From Ciona savignyi (Eukaryota > Chordata > Ascidiacea > Phlebobranchia > Cionidae), in NCBI GenBank assembly GCA_000149265.1, contig CH003266.1, forward strand, positions 1,479,503 to 1,543,502: a stretch of DNA of 64,000 nt. Direction: 5' to 3'. Each line of letters starts with the position of its first letter. Within the stretch, counting starts at the first letter, position 1. The notes under the pieces are model-generated. The model ran no database searches. It was given only the letters and a program-made list of their open reading frames with translations, and was not told the DNA's origin. Of the stretch, positions 46,601-58,200 are shown in pieces. Position numbers and translations under genes: made by a program.

Positions 46601-47257
46601 CAACATACAAATAAGCAATGTTTTTATAGCAAAAACTTATACAGAAAAGAATGGTAGAGATTATCTTGATTTATCTATTGTAGCGGGAAACACATAGGGG
46701 GTTGGAAACAGTGAGACTGCCAGAACTATTGCAGTGTAGTATAATAGCAAATAAAGCCGTTATTTTAGTTTTTGATAAATTCCTAAGTGTTTACAGTTTC
46801 CATTTCCGTTAACTGTCCCAGTTTCCGATAATGGTTGTTAACTATTCATGGTTGTTAACCATGACAGTTTCAGTTAACTGTTCCTTGGTGAGAGCAACTG
46901 TTTTCGCTCTCGTCAGCTTTGAGTTAGTTGTGCTACCAATTGAGATTTTTAAAACATTGACCATTAGAGTGCAAGTTTTTCTTTGATAGGGTCTGCACCA
47001 CAACTTACTATACATAGAATATACAACACAATAAATGACCAAACATAACTCCACTCACTCGTATCTTCAAACATTTGGATCCGGAAGCCATTTTTCCTCA
47101 GCGTTCGTCCGCAGTCTGGACATGCGCCCGACTCTCGGGTGAAAGTGAGTTCAACGCAAGCTTCACACAATGCGTGGCCGCAGGTGTTAATCAACAATTT
47201 TAACGACGGGTTTCGATATTTAGTCATTCGACAGCGCGGACAGGAAAGTTCATCCAT
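43617..47257 (-). CDS. MNAT1: CDK-activating kinase assembly factor MAT1
   Basis: RING-finger subunit of CAK (CDK7-cyclin H-MAT1) within TFIIH; stabilises CDK7-cyclin H and tethers it to XPD. Four exons: 47059-47257, 45998-46175, 44524-44737, 43617-43994; 969 nt, 322 residues (human 309). The N-terminal RING shows [20 protein letters not shown] with [10 protein letters not shown] and CPDCG. Then [18 protein letters not shown] and [17 protein letters not shown], a Glu/Arg/Gln-rich coiled coil ([19 protein letters not shown]), and the C-terminal CDK7-cyclin H binding part ending [20 protein letters not shown] and [11 protein letters not shown]. Phases agree throughout. Introns hold four SINE-A copies or fragments and a family C retroposon; the last lies 18 bp from the exon 3 acceptor. 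TTC4 ends 237 bp upstream on the same strand, too far for a typical tunicate operon. Confidence 0.96.
44045..44462 (+). mobile_element. SINE-A fragment plus full SINE-A copy
   Basis: A diverged fragment (about 44045-44165, with CAACACACTGCAATATC) precedes a well-preserved copy at 44181-44462. Both lie in MNAT1 intron 3. Confidence 0.85.
44756..44945 (-). mobile_element. Family C retroposon next to an MNAT1 acceptor
   Basis: On the minus strand: GCGGCCGCGTCCGC head, CGTTTGCCATTTTTAAAAAC, GGGGCAAAAAATGAATAAAC, TAAACTAAA tail. The tail lies 18-33 nt upstream of the exon 3 acceptor (44738-44739), in the gene's orientation. Confidence 0.85.
45080..45358 (+). mobile_element. Diverged SINE-A copy
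   Basis: GGTTGCACATTCAAATC, GGCTGTGTCCTTGGGGAAGG, ATACAACACACTAC and AGGGATAAACAATATCC in family order; many differences. Confidence 0.75.
45665..45950 (+). mobile_element. SINE-A copy
   Basis: Near full length, from TTAGCCTGGCGGTTAAGTGC to ATGAATATCCTATCC; MNAT1 intron 2, about 47 bp from the exon 2 donor. Confidence 0.92.
46270..46535 (+). mobile_element. SINE-A copy with internal deletion
   Basis: TCCGGCCGGTAGGTC head, intact B-box region, then a roughly 35-bp gap after GGCACTTTGCAGACATT; normal tail. MNAT1 intron 1. Confidence 0.9.
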
Positions 47258-47494
47258 TTTGCAATTTTTTACTCGTAATTAATCTACTTTCCCACAAAAA
47301 ATGTCACAAATTAGATTTTCATCAGATCTTAAAGTAGAATAAATTGTTGAACATTTTAAAACAAAAAAGCTTGATCAGCAATTTTTCATAGTGGAACAAA
47401 ACATTACATTACATTTAAAATAAAATGCATAAAATAAATGACTGGCAATGTAGCCGTATATATGGGCACTGTTACAACATACTTAACAGTAATA

Positions 47495-48679
47495 TTAACC
47501 TTTAAAGTTATATTTGTCCAAGAATTGTTGGTAAAACTTAGAAGCCATGGAAAGTACAATAAAGGTTGGAGTACCGGCTCGAACCTTATACCCTGGTTGA
47601 CACAACGCTGACAATAAATCACTTTCCATTGGAACTTTATAAAGTTTGTTTTCTGTGTCTTCGAAGAATATTACAATGTTATCTGAAGTGTAATCATTGT
47701 TCTCATCCCATTCTACCCGTTCTTCAAACATTATTGAAATATGGTCATAAAACGTCGAAGTTTCATTGAATGCTTGGATGAAATCGGTTGTTTTATACTC
47801 GGGGTAGGAAAGCAGAACTGGCCACACGAGAGCGCCATCTTGGTCGATGTGAACCTTATTAGTGATATTTGGTCCATGAACCTCAAGAGCTGTCAATACC
47901 AGCAGATCTTGCACGTCACTTTCATCATCTTCACTTAGATCGTCATTTTCCACAACAAGTTGAATATTTCTGGATTTAATAGCAGCAAGAAGAGCCCGGT
48001 TTTCCTTGTTTTTTCTTTCCTTCGCAAGTGCGATTTTCCGTTGGTCACGCTCCTTTATTTTAATCTGCTTTACCGAATCGTTCAAGATTTCTATGGCGGC
48101 TTTTTCGTTTTTCTCCAAACTCAAAATAATATTACACCACTTTACAGCATCCTCATGGCGATGTAGAGCGACACAGCACTGCGCACAACGCATCAGCGAT
48201 TTTACACGATTTGGGTCCAACTTGACCGCTTGCATTGCATCTAGCAATGCGGATCTGTGGTTCTTCAGGTGAAAGTTAGAAGCAGCGCGATTGGTGTACA
48301 ATATATTAAGCAGTTCCTTGTCATTGCATTTTGTTTTTATGGCCTCTGTGTAAGCAGCGCACGCGAATTTGTACTTTTTATGCTTGAACTGGAAGTTGCC
48401 GTCCTGTTTAAGAGCAATAGCTTTATCATAAGGGGTATCATCAGGGTCGTATTTTAAATCTTGTAATCCTTTTAACAGAGGGTTGTTATCAATCTCTTCC
48501 TGTGTGGGCTGGTCATTAAGAAAAGCTGGATGATATGACAAAATGTCGGTGTCATCAACATACTTAAAATCCTGATTTTTTTCCTTTAAATCCGCAATGT
48601 ACTTCTCAGTTTCCTTATTCAAATTTTCAATTAAAACCTGTCGTTCCGCATCACTCATTGTCGCATTTAATTCCGCCAT
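47495..48679 (-). CDS. TTC4: TTC4, TPR co-chaperone, single exon
   Basis: HSP90/HSP70-binding tetratricopeptide protein related to yeast Cns1. A 394-residue uninterrupted frame (human 387). After the family block DILSYHPAFLND come NNPLLKGLQDLKYD and three TPR units from about residue 85 to 195: AIALKQDGNFQFKHKKYKFA, LYTNRAASNFHLKNHRSALL, KSLMRCAQCCVALHRHEDAV. Then a charged helix (KERDQRKIALAKERKNKENR), ALLAAIKSRNIQLVVEND and an acidic linker, followed by the C-terminal alpha/beta domain. ATG at 48677-48679; a second Met at residue 8 is possible. An AG five bases upstream of the ATG could be a splice or trans-splice acceptor. Human TTC4 has several introns; here there are none. Confidence 0.96.
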   Translation of the reverse strand: MAELNATMSDAERQVLIENLNKETEKYIADLKEKNQDFKYVDDTDILSYHPAFLNDQPTQEEIDNNPLLKGLQDLKYDPDDTPYDKAIALKQDGNFQFKHKKYKFACAAYTEAIKTKCNDKELLNILYTNRAASNFHLKNHRSALLDAMQAVKLDPNRVKSLMRCAQCCVALHRHEDAVKWCNIILSLEKNEKAAIEILNDSVKQIKIKERDQRKIALAKERKNKENRALLAAIKSRNIQLVVENDDLSEDDESDVQDLLVLTALEVHGPNITNKVHIDQDGALVWPVLLSYPEYKTTDFIQAFNETSTFYDHISIMFEERVEWDENNDYTSDNIVIFFEDTENKLYKVPMESDLLSALCQPGYKVRAGTPTFIVLSMASKFYQQFLDKYNFKG

Positions 48680-49782
48680 TGTTCTTGAATTGAAATTTTA
48701 AAAGAGTAAAATTCTATGGATTATTGAAAAATAAATAAACTGTTAAATCGATAAGATACAATTTGAACAAATATTTTAAAACTATATTGCTAAATATTAA
48801 CAACTAGGTTCAATCATCAGAATGTTTTACTATTGGCAATAAAACCTTGGTTGTACCACTGTACGTACCTACATAACGGAAGCAACGATAATAGATGTGA
48901 AATGTCTGCAGTGCAAACGATTTTAGTTGCATTGTCTTTAAAATTATAATATAAATTTTATTTGAGAAAAAGCACCAGCACTCTGAAATGCTGATGGTAA
49001 ACAACATTATAACCAAACCAAATATGTCCCAGCAGTATCCTTGCGCAACTGGCAAAACAACAACATTGGGAAATACGCTTGAAAACAAAATTGTTATGTA
49101 CATTTACAATCAGAGAATTAAAGTATTGCAGTTTGTGAGATACTTAAGGTTGCTAACATTAAGCTGTTGATTTGGAAAAAAAACAGTCTAGCAGTGCCAC
49201 GAACAACATATATATATATATCGACGACACAACACTTAAACAACATTACCACAATTGCTTTTGCACATTAAATTCCTAATTGTACCGGTATGTCAGGAAA
49301 TGCACAGCATATTTAAACAATGTAAATCAAAAGAACATCATACAATTGCAAATTAAAATTACTTTGATTGAATAATTTTGTGACAATACATATACCTTTT
49401 TCAATAAATGTTGTAAAGAAACCTAGATCAGTAAATGATCCTAGTGACCTAGTGTAATTGCTGCACTTATCTCTTATATTTTAATATTTTATAAACAGCC
49501 ATACCTATGAACTTGAACTGAAGAAACTGGGGTTATTACTAGCATGCAATTAAAATAATCCAATAAAATCAGGAACACAGTAAGAATTTGGTTAAAAATA
49601 ATGCTAAAAAGTGCACTTGTTCAGTCCTATTTCACAGTAGAAACAGTATTTATAATTTAAAGATTATCACGTCTTGAGTTCATAGTTTTACAGAAAGTTA
49701 GAGTCTAATAGGTATATCATTGAAAATTGTAGTTACTTGATATTTGAATAGTTACTTTCTGCACTGCATTCATTTTAATTAT
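48680..49782. other. Intergenic, AT-rich, no gene seen
   Basis: Upstream flank of TTC4 and downstream flank of the TMEM254-like exon. Open frames here lack features; a (TA)n-like run is at about 49208-49220. Confidence 0.6.
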
Positions 49783-50159
49783 TTAGCGTTTCTTTGGTAT
49801 TTCATAATTAAGGAGGTAGTGCAAAGATCCGATACCAAGAAAGAGAGTTTGTGCAAACCACTTGACCTGTGTGAGGCTGTCTGTGATTTTTTTCTGACGA
49901 GCAATTCTTACAGCAAGAAACGCTTCTCCGATATGAACAAGCACGGCCGCGTGGTAGATGATTTTGATTGCCCATGGGTGGGTATACGTTAGGAACCGAT
50001 ACATGAATCCAACGGGTCCCATATATTCATCCGGTACTAACTGCGGACTGTAGCATCCTAGATGGCAAAGCGTCATTCCGCTAAGAATCAGTAAATAAAC
50101 GCCGAAAGGCGCTTTCCGAAAATATTGGGTTGGATGCCAAATATTCAGTGCATTATGAT
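49783..50159 (-). CDS. TMEM254: TMEM254-like membrane protein, terminal exon
   Basis: Small multi-pass membrane protein of unknown biochemical role. The exon starts after acceptor CTTTGTAG in phase 1 and ends at TAA 49783-49785, giving about 124 residues. Family features are YFRKAPFGVYLLILSGMTL (first membrane segment), VPDEYMGPVGFMYRFLTY, then AAVLVHIGEAFLAV (second segment, with the conserved H-x-GE), and a third segment, KWFAQTLFLGIGSLHYLL. The tail YEIPKKR is lysine-rich, ER-retention-like (inference). No ATG is available in this exon before residue 30, so a 5' exon to the right, not identified, must supply the start. Confidence 0.8.
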
Positions 50160-50635
50160 CTACAAAGGTTACAAAACCACAAACACATCCAATGCCCACC
50201 AAAGCAAATTATGGACCTCTATGGCTTTGGTTTAGGTGGAAGCTATGTGGTATCGAGTTTGGTCTACTCGGATACCCGATATCGGAAAATTTTCGGTTTC
50301 GGCCCCCTTTTAATGACGACTACCATTTTTTGGAAACCCAATTTTTTTTAAACTGCATAGCACTTCCTGCAACCAAAAAATAGAAAAAAAATGTGTTAAG
50401 GTCAATTTATAGGCCTACACCAAGATGGATAACGGCTAAATTTAAAGACAGGGTCAATAAGCTGGTTTAATGCTTAGTTCAGTAATCGTATTAATTTAAT
50501 TTACAATCATATAATAAATAAAAAAAAAATAATTTCAAATAAAATGTAGTTAAGTATAAATAGTAGTCAATCACCTAAAAATTAACATTCTTGTCGAAAC
50601 ATTATCACCAAGTGATGGGATTTAAAATTTTAAGA
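50160..50635. other. Flank or intron of the TMEM254-like gene
   Basis: AT-rich; should contain the missing first exon or intron sequence. I could not identify it. Confidence 0.4.
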
Positions 50636-51237
50636 ATAGGATAGAATAGGATATTCATGTTTATCCCCGTAAATGGGAAAACCAAGGGGAGTTAACACAC
50701 GGGCAATCGTCAAATCACCTTGCGCCTACCATCGGGTAGCCGGAGCTATTGTTGTGTGATGTGTATAATAGACACGTTCCTTTAATTTGCTAGAACCCAT
50801 TAATCCGCTGAGATAAGGCAATGTCTGTAAAGTGCCTTACCCAAGAACGGTGACCAGTCAACTGAACCCCTTACAACTGAACCCCTTACAACTGAGCCCC
50901 TACAACTGAACCCCTTTACAACTGAACCCCTTTTAACCGAACGCTTTTAATTGAAAAGGGGGTTCAGTTGTAAAGAGGTTCAATTAAAATGGGTTCAGTT
51001 GTAAAGGGGTTCAGTTTAAAGGGGTTCAGTTAAAAGGAGTTCGGTTGTAAGGGGCTTAATTGTAGGGGTTCAGTTGTAAAGGGTTCAGTTGTAAGGGTTC
51101 AGTTGTAAGGGGTTCAGTTGTTAGGGGTTCAGTTGTCATGGAACCGCCTGATAACTGTCTAGCTGGCGACCAGTTTCGCACCTGCAACCTTTCGATTGAA
51201 AGGCGACGCACTTAACCGACAGACTAACCGGCCAGAC
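50636..51237 (-). mobile_element. SINE-A interrupted by a foldback-like element
   Basis: SINE parts 50636-50848 and about 51148-51237 resume the same copy, ending with TAACCGGCCAGAC. The 300-bp insertion between them is listed separately. Confidence 0.88.
50849..51147. mobile_element. Foldback-like element of inverted short repeats
   Basis: Left arm: about five units of ACAACTGAACCCCTT. Right arm: about eleven inverse units AAGGGGTTCAGTTGT. Outer ends GGTGACCAGTCAACTGAAC and, inverted, GGTTCCATGACAACTGAAC match the ends of the copy at 37286-37880. No coding frame. The whole could fold into one long hairpin. Confidence 0.8.
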
Positions 51238-51324
51238 AAACAGGTAGTTTCTCTTTTGTATCGTACTTACTAACAACAGGTTCCCTGAATGGTATTTAGT
51301 AAATAAAAATTCTTATAATGTGTA

Positions 51325-51434
51325 CGGTCGTGTGGTCGAATGGTTAACGCGATCGAAACATATACCGACTTACATACAAATAAACAGTCTTAGAGAAGTG
51401 CCCATCGTGGGTTTGAAACTAAGACCGGTAAAAA
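51325..51434 (+). mobile_element. SINE-B copy
   Basis: TACGGTCGTGTGGTCGAATG (A-box-like) and GGGTTTGAAACTAAGACCGG (B-box region), then AAAAAA. Not a tRNA gene: no cloverleaf acceptor stem pairing is seen. Confidence 0.85.
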
Positions 51435-52281
51435 ATCCTTTTGATAGAGGCTATTCGCCAGAGCTATAGAAAATAAATCGTTACACATGCGTGACTTAAC
51501 AGTTATAACAATAAGAAAGAAAAAAACAATAAGTTCTATATTGCTGTGCTGCATACAATTAGTTTTATTGTTATATGTCAGTGTCTAAGTTCATCTATTA
51601 TCAATATCCGCAGTGCTATTCCCCATTTAATTGCTTGTATTATTTAGTCAGCCTACTATAGTTTGAATATGGAGCAATAGTAAAGTGATGGTAGCCTAGC
51701 TGGATAATATCTTTTAAAGTTCATTACAATTCCGTTTTTTTAATCAGATTGTTTAGTTTAGTTTATTCATTTTTGCCCCAGTTTTAAAAAATGTCAAACG
51801 AATATAATCACGACACAGGAACGGGAAAAGACGGCAAAAAGAACAGTCGTTAAAAACGTCATTAAAAAAGGATATAATTTAATAGATTACAACCACACAA
51901 AGGCATTATTAAATACCAATACGTGTATGCCGATTAAGTGTAAAGGCTGTACGACCCGCCGTTTGATTTAATATTAGCTGCGCTAATAAGCTGCGGGTAT
52001 TTTACATAGGCAGTAAAATAATAATAAATAAGTTTTTTGTTTATTCCCAATGTCATTTGAAAGTGTTTAATACTGCTCTTCTCGCGTAGTATTATTTATT
52101 TTCTCACGCTTTGAAGCTTGAGTGATATTTTCCCTCAATCGCGCAAGGAAGGATATGATAAAAAAATCGCTGCATAGACGTTGAATTATTAAATCTGGAT
52201 CCGTAACTGATCGTTACAGATATTTAGCCTGGTCGCCACATTTTAATATAATTGTTAATATCTTTTTCAGCAAGTAATAAT
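51435..52281. other. 5' flank of FUT8 with a family C copy
   Basis: A minus-strand family C retroposon lies at about 51748-51890. The acceptor-like TCTTTTTCAG at 52261-52270 precedes the FUT8 start codon by 11 bases and may join a 5' exon or a spliced leader. Confidence 0.55.
51748..51890 (-). mobile_element. Family C retroposon
   Basis: Inverted tail TTTAGTTTAGTTTATTC, then TTTTTGCCCCAGTTTT, CACGACACAGGAACGGGAAA, AGACGGCAAAA. Confidence 0.85.
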
Positions 52282-55200
52282 ATGGCAGTCAATGTTTTTA
52301 AATTTAAATTGCTGGTTGGTCTACTCTCCGTGATACAGCTTGGATGTATTATTTTTACCCTGAAAGTCTCACGGTAAGTTAATCGTCTAAATAGACCTGT
52401 AAGATTGGACAAAGGAGAATTGCATGGATACCCATATTTATTCTATTACAAATATAAGACAAAAAAGTAAGGTAAGGTTGACAATTCAAAAAAGTTCTTT
52501 TATTGGTCTGTGGGTACCAGTCTAAACTTGCCCGCTTCATAACGCATATGTTACCCTTGGAAATATGGAACATTATGTCCTAGACTACCTACCGTGAAAC
52601 CAACCTTAGTGTGTATAAAAAGGTACAAGGACGGCTATTTGATTTTTGAATACACGGCGGTGAGTTCTACAAAACTGTCAGAACGCCAGAAAACAGCCAC
52701 AAGGAAAGCGTAAGGTCAATCACGTCTTCCGAACACTCGACGCCAGTGGACCAACTTTTGAAAACTACAGAACCAAAGAGAGTACGTAGTCCAAATGCTA
52801 ATCCGCAGAAAACGTACTTCGATTACCAAACCAAAGACTTAATTAAAAGTGCTCTGAAAAAAACCATTCAACTCGTGGAGCTATTTCGTCATCAATCCGA
52901 AAGATTGGGCCAGATGAAACCAAACGCTACGAAATCGATCTTAGCACATTTTAAGAGGCTCTCGGGGCCATTGGAAAAGTAAGAAATGGTAGTAATTTGC
53001 CTGTATGTTGGTTAGATGATTACAGTACGTCAAGCATTTAGCAGCCCGTGTGTAAACTAAAAGGAGGAAAAGCGGGAAGAAGGGAAACTGCACACTAAAA
53101 TGAATACTAGAGAGTGTCAACCACGTGTTTAACCACCACTATTTGTAAATCATATGTTGTATGCCATATATACATTCTACAGGGTCCCTAACCACAATTT
53201 GTCTTTTATACACTCTGAGTATGTAGTTTGTTTCTGCAAGCATAAACGCATGGGTCCCATAGTTAACAGAGCAAACTTATTTTCCATGTTTAGTTAAATA
53301 AAGAATACACGTTTTAAAATTTACGAACATTTCACCACAAATGTTTTAAATTATAGCTTCTTTTCAAGGGCTGTGGTGAATTAAAGCTAAATTTCCGAAA
53401 CGGCCCGATTTAGTTTTTCATAATTTCAGGGAATTCCCCTGGGTTTGGTAGATAAGTTTCTGTTTTTTACATAAGTGAGTCATGTTATGTAACAATTCTT
53501 AAGTTTTAATCTGATTTGTCGACTTCTTGCTGTAGATGTCAGTGCGATATGGCATGCCTGCCACAATCATAATTTAGGAACATATCTTTGTATTATGGAA
53601 ATTACCTAATTAAATGTTTTCTTTTTAAATTGTTTAAAGTGTCTAATGTTTTAACATTTGACCGATTTTTATTAAAATCAGAGCAGCCGTTCAAGCGCTA
53701 TGGCCACAAAATCTAATTTATTAGAAAAAAAAAACGTTTTGATTTTTAACGTCTGAGGGGAATTCCCCTAGATTTGTTACCCAAATTTTTGGTTTCTGCA
53801 TATTTAGACCATGTTGTCTTACAAATGTCCAATTTTCATTGCGATTTTATTACTCCTTTTGGTAGATGTCAGGGCGACATGGAATGCTTGTCACAATCAT
53901 GATTTGAGACCATATCCTATTTTTTTGGGGTATTTCCCTAGGTAATTTTAAAATTTTTTCCAAGTTTAAATCAGTGACTAATGCACTTACATTTTACCAA
54001 TTCTAATTGAAATTGTAACAGCCGTTCAAGAACTATGCCCAAAAAAGGCAATTTTTTTAGAAAAAAAATAGCGTGTTTGTTTTTAACGTCCCAGGGGAAT
54101 TCCCCTTGATTAATCAACCACAATTTTGGTTTCTACATATCTAAACCACGTTGTCTAACGAATGGCTAAGTTTTATTACGATTACATTATTCGTTCTGGT
54201 AGATGTTGGGGCGACATGGCATGCCTGTTACAATCATAATTTCAGAACAAAATCTAATTTTTGGGGTATTTCGCTAAGTAAATTTTTTATTTCTTTTAAG
54301 TGATAAATCAGTCACTAATGCACTTACATTCCACCCAATCTTATTCAAATTGGAGCAGCCGTTCAAGCGCTATGCCACAAAAAGCGCAATTTTTCATAAA
54401 AAATACCGTTTTGGTTTTTAACCTCCCAGGGGAATTCCCCTTAATTTATCACCCAAAATTTTGGTTTCTGCATATCTAGGCCATGTTGTTTAAAAAATTA
54501 CCAAGTTTCATTGCGATTCCATTATTCCTTCTGGTAGATGTCGGGGCGCCATAGCATGCCTGTCACAATTATCATTTAACAGCAAAAGTTTAAATTTTAG
54601 GGTATTTCCCTAGGTAATTTTTTTATTTCTTTTAAGTGTTAAATCAGTGACTAGTGCACTAACATTCCACCAAATTTGATTCAAATTGGAGCAGCCGTTC
54701 AAGCGCTATGGCCTAAAAAGCTAATTTTTTTAAAAAAAATGATTGTTTTGGTTTTTAACGTCCAAGGGGAATTCCCCTAAATTTATTACCAAAAATTTTG
54801 GTTTCTGCATATCTAGGCCATGTTGTCTAAAAAATTACCAAGTTTCATTGTGATTCCATTATTCCTTCTGGTAGATGTCGGGGCGCCATGCCATGCCTGT
54901 CAAGCGTTTGACGAAGAAAAAAAAAAAAGAAAAAAAAAAAGAAAAAAAAAACGGACAAAAACAATATGTGTCCCATTTTTTCAAATGGGACCCATAATTA
55001 TGGCATTAGAGTTAGTTTTAAACATGGGGTTGGAGTTAGGGTTATTTCTGTGGTTGAGATTAGTGTTTAGGAAAAGGGTAAAACTAATTTCCATAGTTTT
55101 GGTGAGTAGTTTTCCTCCTTCCCTTCTTCCCTTTTTTCCGCTTTTCCTTCTTTTAGCGTTGCCCCCCGTCAGTACGTCAGCACCAAGTTACGCTTTGCGG

Positions 55201-58200
55201 GAAAGAAGAATATCTTCTTAACTAGGTATTGCCGGTGTTTTAACAACTACTTTGCATTTTTTTATGTGGGATAAAATAAGTATCCTATCCGATACTCTAT
55301 TGGTATTTTAAATTTCATTTGTTATAAATTTTCAGCTCCCTTATTAGCGATTTGGAGCTACTTCGAAATTTGTCGGCTAAAGAAGACAACGAAGAGATAC
55401 AAAAACTAAATGACATCGCTCAAAATATCATTCATACTTCACAGGTATGTGAGTAGGCATACTATAGTCATTGGTTTGGGTTGTAAGATAGTAGGCGCTC
55501 ATTAGATTACCTTTAACGGTTAGGTTACGGCGGGTATTGCAGAGTGATCAATATGATGTAAATATAGGATAGGATATTCATGTTTATCCCCGTGAATGGG
55601 AAAACCTAGGGGGGGGTTTCACACGGGCAAACGTCAGATCACCTCGCGCCCATCGTCGGGTTACCGGAGCTATTGCAGTGTGTTGTATATGATAGACACG
55701 TTCCTTCAATTTGGTAGAACCCATTATTCCGCTAGGTTCAGGCAATGTCCGTAAAGTGCCTTGCCCAAGGACACAAACGACTGGCTAGCGACCAGTTTCG
55801 CACCTGCAACCTTTCGATTGAAAGGCGACGCACATAACCGCTAGACCACCGGGCCGGATATTTCTACAGGTTTTTCAGGTTATTTTCAGGCTTCTAGTAC
55901 TGCTTATTCAAAGGTTAGCGGGGTAATGTAATAAACTTTAATAATAATTAACTCGATATCTTATCTCTAAGAATACAGCACAACATATCCTACTAATGAA
56001 CTAACCAGTCAGACGTTTTCACCAGAACCCAAAAAACTGTCAAAGGGCAAATAAATTGCACTGCTCGATGAAACACACGTCATGCGGGTTCGGTTGCATA
56101 GTGCACATGTATGGAATTTGCATGTTTGTTGCCGTGGGGGAAGCTAGATCGATGCAATATGACTTGAACCAACTGATTGCCTATCCGGGTATCAACGCAA
56201 CTTTTAAATATCCGAGTGACACTTGTGTCAATAGAACAAATTTTGCAAAGTCACTGGAGTGGAAATGTGAGTTTGGTTTTACTGTCTTTATAAATGTTAC
56301 GTATGAATAATGTTATTACCGTAAATGAAAAAAAACACAGCCCGACTTACCCTAGTTTAGAAAATGTGCAAAAAGTAATTTGTTCAATAACGTAACCGCT
56401 AAGTTAAAGGTTGCATTTCCACCGGTAAGATTCGTAAATTTGTGACAACTATTTCTAAGGAGAGAGAATGCTTTAAAAGAAAAAGAGAATGCTTTAAAAG
56501 AAACGGTTAGGAGGATAGGGTAGGATATTCATGATTATCCCCGTGAATGGGAAAACCAAGGGAGTTAACACACGGGCAATCGTCAGATCACCTAGCGCCC
56601 ATCGTCAGGTTACCGAAGCTATTGCAGTGTGTTGTATATGATAGACACGTTCCTTCAATTTGGTAGAAACCATTAATCCGCTGGGTTCATGCAATCTCCG
56701 TAAAGTGCCTTGCCTAAGGACACAAGCGACTAGCTAGCGACCAGTTTCGCACCTGCAACCTGTCGATTGAAAGGCGACGCTCTAAACCGCTAGACCAACC
56801 GAACGGAAAAACCAGGTTAGATGCAACATGTTGAATACTAAAGATACTGCTACAATATAACAGTTAAACTTCCGATCCATTGAGGTAAAATAAAATTCAC
56901 TGACCAGAAAACGTATTCAATTCAAACCGAACTAATGCGAAAGGAAAATTCGGCAAACCGACAGTATACTTAAATTATGTCATGCATACTCATAAAAAGT
57001 GATCGCACGACTTTATATTGCAGCTGAAATACAGAAAGATGCAACTTCACAGAAAGGTGAAGTTGTCACCATAACCATCAACGGACCATTTGCCAGTCAT
57101 TCACACTTTAGTCCTGGGACAATCCCGGATAAACTTCTTCCGAGAATCAAACGAGTCCACGCTGACCCAAGCGCATGGTGGACAGGACAAGTCGTCAGTT
57201 ACATCGTACGCCTACAGAAACAAGTTATGAGCAAACTTGAAAAAGCGAAAGAAAAAATCAAATTCGTCCACCCGATAGCAGGGTAAGGGTTTTGATTAAT
57301 CCACATTAAAGGATTGATACACGATTATCGTCGGACAATTATATATAATTCTCCTAATAGGATCCACGTTAGGAGAAAAGATAAACTCAGAGAAGCCGAT
57401 TATTTGGATCTTAAGAGGTACATGGACCATGTTGAAAGCTGGTACGACCGGTATATGCTGCAGCATCCTGAAGAGCAAGTGATCAGACGCGTTTATCTTG
57501 CTACAGATGATGCTGAACTTGTCAAGTCAGCAAATACAAAGTATGTTTTTTTTATTTATTTCTTTCGGCATATTCGGAAAAACAGTTAGTTGGGCGAATA
57601 CACCATGAATTAGCCTCCTTTTAAATATAGATTTATAGCCAACTTGAAAAGTATACTATTGACTTCATTATTTATGTGTCGAAAAGAGGAAAAAGAACGG
57701 GGAAATACACCCCCTAATATTTGAGAGTGTCTGTTTTGTGCTTTTATTCAGTAAAACAGTTTCCTTTTTTGCCCTGCCCTTTTATCATCGTTTAAAAGTA
57801 AAACACACAAGTGTACATACAAATTTGATTTCCCATCCGACAAGATCTATCACTATTTTTACCTCCTAAAAACAGATACCCGGAATACAAGTTCATTACA
57901 TATGTCAATGACTACATGCTCAATGCAGTGAACAGAAACAGCGACTCGGCGATCAACGGTATCTTATTTGATACTTTTCTTTTAAAAGAATGTGACTTTG
58001 TGGTCGTGACGTTTTCTTCTAATGTAAGTTATACGACAAAATCGCTTAAGTAGTCTGCCTTTATATTAATACGAAAGACCGAACTTGGGTAAACCTGGCC
58101 AGTATGTTACCTCGGCGAACTCATACGTTACCTAGTCATACAATTAATTAAAGCCAATATAGGATGGGCAGCTGTCATCCAGTCAGTTATGCGCTTGGGC

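Noticed and set aside
47258-47494. TTC4-MNAT1 operon
   Set aside because: Same strand, but the gap is 237 bp. Tunicate operons usually have almost no intercistronic gap, and no clear trans-splice acceptor precedes the MNAT1 ATG.
51325-51434. tRNA gene
   Set aside because: A- and B-box-like motifs are present, but there are six similar copies with A-rich tails and no paired acceptor stem, so this is a SINE.
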